A DNA stretch of 64,000 nucleotides from NCBI RefSeq assembly GCF_030035675.1, contig NC_084489.1:47463898-47527897 (forward strand), given 5' to 3'. A program made the position numbers and the translations under genes. The notes under the pieces are model-generated. The model was not told the origin of the DNA and did no database searches. It worked only from the letters and a program-made list of their open reading frames with translations. Below, piece after piece: positions 45,061 to 54,460 of the stretch; position 1 is the stretch's first letter, and the number at the start of each line of letters is the position of its first letter. The DNA comes from Rhineura floridana (lineage: Eukaryota > Chordata > Lepidosauria > Squamata > Rhineuridae).

Positions 45061-45490
45061 AAGTACTCTATATAAGCGGGATTGCTTAAATATCCTTCTG
45101 GGGTCTCTTCTCTGACAGGTTGTTTTTGCTGGGCAGTTGCAAATCCTATAAGTGCTACCCTCAATTCATCTACCCCTTTACCCTCGTGAGGTAAATTGAA
45201 TGTTATGCACTTCTCCACCAGCTCCTCTCTTTTCATTTTTATGTATTCAGCCCTGGTGTTTGAGTTCACTCACTCTTTGCCACACACTCTTTGCCAGTCA
45301 CTCTCACAAGAAATCTTGTTTTGTTATTTCTGTTTGCCACACAACTATTAGGGATTGTCTAGTATTCGTATCTCACTGCTACAGCCAACACCTGTGACAT
45401 AGTCTCCTTTGTCACCACATGTCTTTGGGACTCTCATTGGTTCGTATCTGGATTCTCTGTTGTTCGTATCCCACCGCTACTTACACCACA

Positions 45491-46186
45491 TGAGATGCGT
45501 CCTTCCCTGGCTCTCCCTGTCAGGTTCCTACCTGCTCGTGGTTACTGCCTGTCTCTAGGCACCACCAGGGACTCCACCAGTCCGGACCGCTCTCTCTTAT
45601 GATTTCTCTCCCCGCTCTAGCACAGATCTCAACAGATCCCCCTGCTAGGCAACCACCAGTAACGTCCCAATACTAGTATTCCCAGAGACTCTGAATACTG
45701 GTATTGTTATTCTCTTCACCGCTGCCACCATTTGTTACAGTTCCCCTTCAGCCTTGGTCATTACCTTACCCTCCCTTCTGGTCTGTGAAACCCCAGCCAA
45801 GGATCAGGCCTTTGGTAAACCAAATTAAGTATTTATTACAGACAACAAAGCTAACAAGATTAACAAGATTTCTTCTTAAGGCACATAAGCATATGGTTTT
45901 ACTCAATACTAATCCGAACTCCACCTCCCTCCTGGTAAACAACTCTCTAAACCCCACCAAGCAATCCACTCTTTCTCTTCTCCCCCCAGATTCCACAATT
46001 CACCACCTCACATTCCCCCAGATTTACCTGTCATCCTTTGATTTATACTGTCAGCCATTTGAAACATTCAGCCAATCATCAAGCATTCTATTGCCCATTC
46101 ACTCCCCCTCCTCTTTCACTACTTACCATGTATACTCTAAACAACCAGCACTTACCATATGTACACTAATATATAGGAACATCACA
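45491..46186 (-). repeat. Upstream (5') LTR of gypsy element 2
   Basis: About 696 bases, matching 40654-41352 with only a handful of differences. The outer end is TGTTCCT...CACA type against the GAGGT duplication. The inner end abuts a leader with the leucine-tRNA-like 'gtagcggtgggatacgaac' on the minus strand. Confidence 0.92.
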
Positions 46187-46239
46187 GAGGTCTCCTCTAC
46201 CAGACAGCTGGTAATTAATATGACCCAATTTTCATAGCT

Positions 46240-48020
46240 TTGCTATCACCTATTGCTCGAGGATGTGGACAAGGTGCTTGGACAGGTGCAGGCGACCACT
46301 TCTGCTCTGGATCCTTGCCCCTCATGGCTAATAAAAGCTAGCAGGAATGGAACAGCCGGCTGGGCCAAGGAGGTGATTAATGCCTCTTTACGAGAGGGAG
46401 TGGTCCCACCCTGCCTGAAACAGGCGGTGGTGAGACCACTCCTAAAAAAACCCTCCTTGGACCCTGATAATTTGGACAACTATAGGCCGGTAGCAAATGT
46501 TCCATTCCTGGACAAGGTCCTAGAGCGTGTGGTCGCTCGCCAACTCCAGGCTCTCTTGGATGAAACTGATTATCTGGACCCATTTCAATCGGGCTTTCGG
46601 CCGGGGTTTGGTACAGAAACGGCCTTGGTCGCCCTGTATGATGACCTCTGTCGGGAGAAAGACAGAGGGAGTGTAACTCTGTTGGTTCTCCTTGATCTCT
46701 CAGCGGCGTTTGATACCATCGACCATGGTATCCTTCTGGAGCGACTTACGGATTTAGGAGTGGGAGGCACTGCTTGGCGGTGGCTCTGCTCCTATCTCGG
46801 GAATCGTCTCCAGAAGGTGATGCTGGGGGAACATTACTCGAGTCCCTGGGTACTCCAATATGGAGTCCCGCAGGGTTCAGTTCTGTCCCCCATGCTTTTC
46901 AATATCTATATGAAGCCGCTGGGTGAGGTCATCAGGAGTTTTGGAGTGCGTTTCCAGCAATATGCTGATGATACGCAGCTCTACTACTCCTTTTCATCTT
47001 CGTCAGGTGAGGCTGTTGATGTACTAGACCACTGCCTGGCTGCGATAATGGGCTGGATGAGAGCTAATAAACTGAAACTCAATCCTAACAAGACTGAGAT
47101 GCTGTTGGTGGGAGGGCCCTCTGCCCAGATGGTTGACGTTCGACCTGCCCTAGATGGGGTTACACTCCCCCTAAAGGAGCAGGTATGTAGTTTGGGGGTC
47201 TTATTAGATCCTCTCCTGTCACTTGAGGCTCAGGTAGCCTCGGTGGCACGGAATGCATTCTACCAGCTTCGGCTGGTAGCCCAACTACGACCCTATCTGG
47301 ACAGGGAGAATCTCGCCTCAGTTATCCATGCTATGGTAACCTCTAGATTGGACTACTGTAATGCACTCTACGTGGGGCTACCTGTGAAGACGGTTCGGAA
47401 ACTTCAGCTAGTGCAAAATGCTGCGGCCAGAGTTCTCACTGGGACAAAGAAATTTGACCATATAACACCTGTCCTGGCGCAGCTGCACTGGCTACCGATA
47501 TGTTTCCGGGCCAGATTCAAAGTGTTGGTTCTTACCTATAAAGCCCTAAACGGCATCGGACCGCAATACCTGGTGGAACGCCTCTCTCGCTATGTACCTA
47601 CCCGTTCACTACGCTCGACGTCGAAGGCCCTTCTCCGGGTCCCAACTCATAAAGAGGCCCGGAGATCAACAACTAGATCTAGGGCCTTCTCGGTGGTGTC
47701 CCCCGAACTATGGAATGCCCTCCCAGACGAGATACGCCTGGCGGCTTCTTTGTTATCTTTTCGGCGCCAGGTAAAAACCTACCTTTTCGCCCAGGCTTTT
47801 TAAACATTTTAAATTTAATTTTAAAGCTAATATGGATTTTAATTTATAAACTCAATGGCAATTCTATTTTGGATTTTTATCATGTTTAATGTTTTTATAA
47901 TTGTATTATATTTTTCACACTTGCTCATATTTTAATTGTGATTTTATTTGTTGTACACCGCCCTGAGAGCTTTCTGCTATAGGGCGGTCTAGAAATGTAA
48001 TTAAATAAATAAATAAATAT
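46240..48020 (+). mobile_element. L2-clade LINE with long open reverse transcriptase
   Basis: An uninterrupted frame (46253-47803, 516 residues) holds the reverse transcriptase of an L2-type LINE. It contains LLDLSAAFDTIDHGILLERL (motif A), GVPQGSVLSPMLFNIYMKPL (motif B), QYADDTQLYY (catalytic motif C) and the C-terminal LQLVQNAAARVL and HWLPICFRARFKVLV blocks. The endonuclease half is missing, so the copy is 5'-truncated. It cannot move by itself, though the absence of stops shows it is young. The 3' UTR ends with a 'caccgccctgagag'/'tatagggcggt' hairpin and an AAAT repeat. It starts about 50 bases beyond gypsy element 2. It could be confused with a host gene because of its long frame, but every motif is that of a LINE. 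Confidence 0.9.
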
Positions 48021-48159
48021 GACTGCATCTCCATGTAATGTAAAGTAGCTTTAGTGTTATGAGAACAAACTCATGTGAGGCTCAGACTTGCACGCTCTAC
48101 CACTTCAGTGTGGTTCTGAGGAAAAGGTCAGAAACTTCCAGTTCTGTTGTTGATTAACC

Positions 48160-48345
48160 ACAGTTTAGTATTATATCGGAATCCTAAACTGTAGTTAAAC
48201 TTAACTATTGTTTGTTAAAACAAACCAGTCTCATAAACCACAATATGAAGTTGATTTGTTTTAGTAAACCATAAATAAAACTAACCACAGTTTGTCCAGG
48301 TGTAACACTAAGCTGTGGTTAGTTGAAACCAGAAGCAAAACTACC
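48160..48345. repeat. Palindrome-rich repeat with 'aaccacagttt' motif (family F)
   Basis: 'gattaaccacagtttagtat', 'ctaaactgtagttaaac', 'taaccacagtttgtccaggt' and 'agctgtggttagttgaaacc' are alternating direct and inverse copies of AACCACAGTT. It is probably a MITE-type element related to the one at 24150-24310. Confidence 0.5.
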
Positions 48346-48349
48346 AAAC

Positions 48350-50310
48350 TCCTCATGGCTGTGTGAAACGAAGGGAAGGGTATGAGCTTACAGCTTGCTC
48401 AGGCTCAACCTCTTAAGCTAAAGCATGATTTAGCATTAGGTGCAATAGCATCTTGTGCAGTTTTAATATTATACTGCCAAATTTCTTGGGCATATTTTAA
48501 AAAAATGAAAGGCAAAATGTAAGTGCTTTTATCAGTGAAATATTACTGCTGTTGGGAATGATCACTATGCTTATCTTGTATATATTTCAGCTTTACACAG
48601 GCTTGTCACAGGTTGTACCTCTCACATTTCATTGTTATTTGGCTCCACCATTTACAATATTCTTATCTATTCATAGATGTGTGATATGAGAAAGATGCAG
48701 ACACTTACAGGACAACCATATGCATCTCTAATCAAAAGTAAATCCTCTGGAGTCCATCTGCCAGGTAGACGTATATATCAGTGCAGCCTTAGTACATCTG
48801 ATGACGTAGCTCCAGTCCACAAAAGTTGATGCCACATTAAAATCTACTAGTCTGTAAGGTACCAGATCCTTTGTGGTTACTGCAACAGGTGCTCAGCAGG
48901 GAGCTGCTCTGGCAAACTATGCTTAGCTATTAGATTAATATCTTACTCCGTCCCATGGGTTCAGAGCAGCTTGCAGCAGTTTTCCCCGAACACAAAGACT
49001 TCTGTTCCCAAAGGGCTCACAATCTAAACTTGTCGAACTTCTGCCTGTTATGCAGCTGTTAACAAGGCAAAGAGCCTCAGAAGCAACACAACGAATCATC
49101 ACGCCCAACTGATAAACTGAAACTTGGCCAAACAAGTGCCGGAGGGAGAGTAGGAAAGGGAAGGAGGGAACAGGAAAAGGGCATTCTGTTGTCAACCTTT
49201 TGTAAAACGTTGAAAACACCAAAATAAACTAACCAAAAAAAAATGAAACAATGCCAGCATGTGAGCTTTACAGTTCAGCAGGAATTTGAACTGTTCTGAA
49301 GCTGCCACAGCAGCTTATTTAGCCAGATAGAATCTGAGAACTTGTACGTTTGACTCAAATACTTGCACTGACAATTTAAAAACCCCGAGGATTTCTGCTA
49401 AGAACCATGACCTACTACCATTTCATTGAATAAGAAATAATCCAATTTGGAGTCATACTTATTACAAAAAGAAACAATACTCTCCCCCCTTTTTTCATTT
49501 GTCTATTCTCCAGTAAGAAATGCCGAATTAAGTAATCATATTTTGTTATATAAAAGTCCAAAAGCAGAGAGCCTATGGGCCAGGTTGCAGATAAGTATGT
49601 AATTCCATGGGGTTTAATGTTATTATGCTTCCTGATACAGTAACAGAAATGCTAATAAACACTAACTCTGAGCAGAATCTAATTGCAGTATCTGAAATGT
49701 AAAACTTTGTGAGGCTTGCATGACGTGAAAAGGTATAATTTACAAAAAAAAAGAAGGAAGCAGAACTGCATTGTGTTAATTCTAATGATCCCTTTGCAGG
49801 CATAGAGATGCACAGACAGGACCAATACAACACATAGAAAGCCAATGTTTCATGGGTGTACACAAATAGCCAGACATATAACCTCATTGGCAGACAATTC
49901 TAAAAACAAGAGTAATCAGCATTGGTACCAATTACCCTCCTAACTCAAAATGTGAAGTCTACACTGTAACAGCAGCCAGCATTCAGGGACAAAGGAAGTC
50001 AAGGCATTGTGGGATTGACTGTGGGGCTAAACAAGAGTTGCACCTTCAACATACTTGGAGAGAAGCCTCAAATGGGAAGGGTTCCTGTGACAACCAGGCA
50101 TGTATAGCCGTGTTGGAGAATGCAAAATTTGTTTACAAAGGAGTAGAGTGCTCTTAAGCATGTACACTTTTCTTTACCATTTGTTAGGATTCACACTTGC
50201 TTTTCAGACAAGTCCTGAGTCCCAGCACCTCTTTGAGGGTAAAGGGTGGGGGAAGAACTAATACAATATATAACGCTTTTACGCAGATTTTAAAAGAGTC
50301 AACATGATCA
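48350..50310. other. Intergenic, no feature seen
   Basis: AT-rich. A family C-like scrap may lie near 48710-48790 ('aatcaaaagtaaatcctctg'). No gene was found. Confidence 0.4.
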
Positions 50311-50312
50311 AG

Positions 50313-50451
50313 AAGCCTTTCCCAACCTTTGGGTCCGCAGATGTTGTTAGACTACAACTCCCATCATCCCCAGCCAGCATAGCCAATGGTCAGAAATGAT
50401 AGGAATTGTAGTCCAGCAACATCTGGAGACTCAAAGGCTGGGAAAGGCTGG
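50313..50451. mobile_element. Inverted-repeat DNA element (family B), well kept
   Basis: 'gcctttcccaacctttgggt' with 'agatgttgttagactacaac' is mirrored by 'gtccagcaacatctggagac' and 'tcaaaggctgggaaaggc', around the centre 'ccagccagcatagccaatgg'. Confidence 0.75.
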
Positions 50452-50631
50452 TCAAATGAAGGACATTACTCCAAGAGATCCATATTTAAATCTTGGTTCA
50501 GCAGAAATGAACAAGGATCCTGGGCAAGCCTCTCTCTCAACTTATCTACCCTTCTGTTTAAAAAAAAATAGTGATGATCTACCTGGCAGGGCCATTGTAT
50601 AAGCTTGAGGGTGAATAACATTTCCCTACAG

Positions 50632-50866
50632 CAGAGGTAGGGAAAATCAGAGCTTGGAAAAGTTACTTTTTTGAACTACAACTCCCATCAGCCCAATCCA
50701 GTGGCCATGGTGCCTGGGGCTGATGGGAGTTGTAGTTCAAAAAAGTAACTTTTCCAAGCTCTGGAAAATATAGCCCTCCACATGTTGTTGGCCCTCTGAC
50801 TATTGCCCATGCTGGTTGGGTTTGATGGAATCTGGAGTCCAACAACATTTGAGCTTCCCAGCTCTG
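50632..50866. mobile_element. Inverted-repeat DNA element (family B) split by the 116-bp hairpin
   Basis: The left part 'cagaggtagggaaaat' and the right part 'tatagccctccacatgttgt' to 'gagcttcccagctctg' join across 50648-50763. The GAAAAT-containing stretch is present at both junctions. Confidence 0.65.
50648..50763. mobile_element. 116-bp hairpin MITE (hAT-like), second copy
   Basis: It starts CAGAGCTTGGAAAAGTTACT and ends AGTAACTTTTCCAAGCTCTG, with the same arms as 35339-35454. The centre differs in orientation and detail ('aatccagtggccatgg' against 'cagccagcatggccatt'). Confidence 0.8.
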
Positions 50867-50954
50867 ACCTATAGCATATAGTGAGCTGAACTGCATTCTT
50901 TCTATGTCTTGCACAATACTAATTATAATGTTGGAATAAACACTGGATACTGCT

Positions 50955-51183
50955 TTGAAATGGAAATGGACTGCCTTCAAGTCAATTCAAATTTATGGCG
51001 ACCCTACATATAGGGTTTTCATGGTAAGCGGTATTCAGAGGTGGTTTACCATTGCCTTCCTCTGAGGCTGAGAGGCAGTGACTGCCCCAAGGTCACCAGT
51101 GAGCTTCATGGCTGTGTGGGGATTCGAACCCTGGTCTCCCAGGTTATAGTCCAGCACCTTAACCACTACACCACACTGGCTCT
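50955..51183 (-). mobile_element. tRNA SINE sharing a block with BovB
   Basis: Reversed, it starts 'gagagccagtgtggtgtagt' (A box), has the B box 'ccagggttcgaatccccac', then 'tgaccttggggcagtcactg', 'cctcagaggaaggcaatgg' and 'catgaaaaccctatatgtag', and ends in 'gacttgaaggcag'. It is near full length. The 'cagaggaaggcaatggta' to 'catgaaaaccctat' block is also present in the BovB 5' region at 52802-52857. Confidence 0.85.
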
Positions 51184-51189
51184 CAGGGA

Positions 51190-52560
51190 TACTGCTTTAA
51201 GAAATAAGATAATGCCACAGAATCCACCCCCCAAAACACCACAAAAGCAATATTGCCAGGACTACTAGTGGTATGAATTTTAATTCATCAAGCAAGGGTA
51301 TATATTTTTCCCAAACAAAGATCATGCTTGTGAATCTGCCACAGAAGCAAGTATATTTACATGGATTATCTGCCCCAGTTCCTGTTCTTATTATGGGAAA
51401 GCAATCAGTTCTTCGTGAGAATCCAGCACCATGCTGAGCCACCCTGGGGCTTCCCGTGGTCCAGCCTTTCACTTTGCATTATCATCTGGTAGCAGCTACA
51501 TCCTGTGCCGCAGACTGCTTCATCACAAAGCAACAAAGTCAAAAAGAAGATCTATGAAGCCTCATGTCCGGGAAAAAAAATTATTCAACACTCCACTAGA
51601 CCTGAATTAAATGAAAGAAAGACACTCCTTTTAAAATACACAAGCGTTTTTGGTTTTCTTCTTCTTCTGTTAAGATTTTAAAATAAAAATAGCCGTTATG
51701 AGAAGTCAGGATCACTTAGCCATTGTTGACCTCTTCAACAGGGACTTCATTCATAATTTTCTGTAGCTTATCGCTATCAGGCTTTCCTCCACTCATTCAA
51801 AAGATTCACCCCCCCACACAAGGGTGGCTTTTCCATTTTGCCAGCCATGGGAGGCAGTAGCAGCAAAGTTTTCTATGGGACAACACCATGTCCACGGAGG
51901 ACACAATGTATTCATACATTCAGTATGTGAATTCTATAAATGCAGGGCTGGGCAAAGACATTATGCAGCCTGAGGTGAAGGTCAAGGTAGCAATACCCCC
52001 ACCCTCACAATGTACCAAAGCAATTGGACTAGAAGTTTAATTTTACTTCAGTGCTGGTGACGGGGCAACAGGCTAGCTTAGGGACTGCAAGGCAACCTAT
52101 GCAGCGCACAAAGCTCTGCTCTCCAACATCTCATCTCTGCTGCCCACCTACCCATAGCATCTGCTGCCTGAGGCAGCTGCTTCACTCTGCCTAATGGTAG
52201 GGCTGGCCCTGTCTCAATTGCTGTGAAGTGAGGAGACACATTGCGATGCATCCTTGGCAGCAGCTGGCATGGAAGTTTTTTTCATCTGTTTTAGGGGATC
52301 CCTAATTGCACCTGACAACTTGTGGCCCACCCCAAAGCAGCACACCAGCCAGGTAGAGATGGTGGTGGCAGTACATCTCCTCAGCTCTTGTCACCTGCCC
52401 ACAACAGCAAAGCAGGGATGAGATTTAGATCACCCTAGCAGGTAACAATGCATGGCTAGTAGGCTGCACTTGTGAGTCACGCACAATTGCCTTAGGGTCA
52501 AACCAGACAGGGCATTGGAGATCCATGACTGAATATCCTGCCTCATTGAATTTATTTTAA
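51190..52560. other. Intergenic, no feature seen
   Basis: Mixed-composition sequence without recognised repeats or coding segments. Confidence 0.45.
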
Positions 52561-52599
52561 ACTCAGCTAGGGCCTCTGCATTGCATCAAGGTAGTGCTG

Positions 52600-54460
52600 G
52601 GGATTGAACAGGATTTAACCTTTTCTATTCCTTCCCTCCCCCTCTGGGATGCACACCTTAATATGGTGAGGGGGTTTGAGAGTACTGAAGAAGCTGAGAG
52701 CAATGCCGTCAGGAGTCTAGACCAAGAGGATAGACTCCTAGCAGGGGCACCCATGGCGGAATGGTCAAAGCTGAGACACCAGACTAAGAAGCATCCAAAC
52801 TCAGAGGAAGGCAATGGTAACCACCTCTGAATACTTCTTAACATGAAAACCCTATGAACAGAGTATCCAAAATGCAACATGAAATAGTGCTGGAAGATGA
52901 GACCCCCAGGTCAGAAGGCACTCACCAAGCTACTGGGGAAGAACAAAGGACAAACACAAGTAGCGCTGTGACTAATGACGCAGCTGGGTCAAAGCCAAAA
53001 GAAAGCCCAGAGGCTGATGCGCACAGATGTGAAAGGAGAGTCCAGAGTTGTACGATGCACACAATAGGAACATGGAATGTGAGAAGCATGAACCAGGGAA
53101 AGTTAGAAATTGTCAAGCAAGAAATGGAACGCATCAACATTACAATACTTGGTGTGAGCGAACTAATATGGACGGGAATGGGACATTTTCAATCAAGCAC
53201 CTACAAAATATTTTATGCAGCAAATGAGAAATTAAGAAGAAATGGGGTTGCTTTAATAGTGAGAAGTGATGTAGCAGGAGCAATTAGGAGCTACAATGCA
53301 AGGTCTGAGCGAGTTATATCAATGAGATTAAATGGGAAACCTATCAACATAACCATCATACAAGTCTATGCTCCGACGGCAAACACAGAAGAAGAGGAAG
53401 TGGAGAGATTTTACGCAGAAGTACAGGAAGAAATTGATCACACACCAAAACAAGATGTGCTGATAATCATGGGGGACTGGAATGCAAAAATAGGGAACAG
53501 AGAAGAATTAGGAATTGTGGGGAAATGGGGCTTAGGAGACAGAAATGAAGCAGGAGAAAGACTTATTGAATTCTATGAAGCCAATAATCTGTTTCTTGCG
53601 AACACATTTTTTGAGCCACCGAAAAGACGACTATACACGTGGACATCACCAGATGGTCAATATAGGAATCAAATTGATTATACAATTGGTAGCAGAAGAT
53701 GGAGAAGTTCCATACTTTCCGCGAAAACAAGACCAGGAGCAGACTGCTGTACAGATCATGAACTGGTCGTATTGAAAATCAGAGTAAAGCTAAAGAAGAC
53801 CAACAAAGCAATCATAATGCCAAAATACAATTAAAATAACATCCCAGAAGCATATAATGATCAAATAAGGAACAGGTTTGAGGCTTTAAACTTAGTTGAC
53901 AGAGACCCAGAAGAGCTATGGAATGAAGTCAGACACATTATCAGGGAAGAATGCAAAAAAGACAAAACCTCTAGTTAAAAAGAGAAAAAGACCTCAATGG
54001 ATGACTGGAGAAACTCTTAAAATGGTTAAAGAGAGAAGGAAAGCAAAAGCAAAAGGAGATAGAAACACAGTCAGAACCCTATATGAAACAATACAGCGAC
54101 TAGTACGTAGGGACAAAGAGAACTATTACAATAGTTATTGTATAGAAATAGAAGAGGACAACAAAAAAGGTAGAACAAGAGCCCTATTCCAAAAGATTGG
54201 AGAAATGAAAGGGAAATTTAAACCAAGAGTAGGGATGTTGAATAATCAACAGAGGAACACACTAACTGACCGAGATGAAATAAAAGGAAGATGGAAGCAA
54301 TACACTGAAGAACTCTATAAAAGAGATGCCCGGATGACAGATTCATTCATGGAGGAACCGTATGATGAAGAACCAGAAATTTTAGAATGTGAGGTGAAAG
54401 CTGCTCTTAAAATACTTGGAAGAAACAAATCTGCTCATAGCCTAATGTAGCTGTGTCAGG
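52600..54460 (+). mobile_element. BovB (RTE-clade) LINE, 5' part only
   Basis: A 5' non-coding region ('ctgggatgcacaccttaata', 'ctcagaggaaggcaatggt') leads into an open frame (52854-53834) with the APE-type endonuclease: MHTIGTWNVRSMNQGKLEIV, then TILGVSELIWTG, IIMGDWNAKIG, RNQIDYTI and TDHELVVLK. A TAA follows at 53832-53834. The same frame continues to another stop near 53976, and the sequence then resumes one frame over (53896-54450: RPQWMTGETLKMVKERRKA, RLVRRDKENYYN, ALKILGRNKSAHS). It stops just where the reverse transcriptase should begin. There is no RT and no 3' tail, which is the opposite of normal 5' truncation, so the 3' part was probably lost after insertion. The copy is dead. Confidence 0.88.

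Larger units (their letters stand above)
40654..46186 (-). mobile_element. Gmr1-like Ty3/gypsy LTR retrotransposon, element 2 (broken fossil)
   Basis: A perfect 5-bp target duplication GAGGT (40649-40653 and 46187-46191) frames a complete LTR-internal-LTR structure. On the minus strand the parts run Gag (about 44200-45260, a coiled coil then a SCAN-like capsid part), CCHC zinc knuckle (about 44003-44046), protease with ALLDTGAAQTLL (about 43800-43870), an integrase segment with the GPY motif (about 42980-43340), reverse transcriptase with YIDD (about 42240-42740) and RNase H (about 41470-41900). The order protease, integrase, reverse transcriptase, RNase H is the Gmr1-type order. No envelope is seen. 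The two LTRs differ at about seven positions in some 690 aligned bases plus a small length change, so insertion was recent, probably within several million years. It is broken, with very few breaks. Confidence 0.92.

Noticed and set aside
24956-46186. One large composite element or duplication joining both gypsy copies
   Set aside because: Each copy has its own distinct 5-bp flank repeat (GTGGC and GAGGT) and its own LTR length, so they are separate insertions.
46253-47803. A 516-residue open frame that could be called a host gene
   Set aside because: All its motifs (DLSAAFDTIDH, GVPQGSVLSP, YADD, RLDYCNALYVGLP) are LINE reverse transcriptase, and it ends in an L2-type 3' tail.
52854-53834. 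A 326-residue frame resembling an AP endonuclease gene
   Set aside because: It is the RTE/BovB endonuclease domain with the usual BovB 5' leader and downstream linker, not host APEX1.
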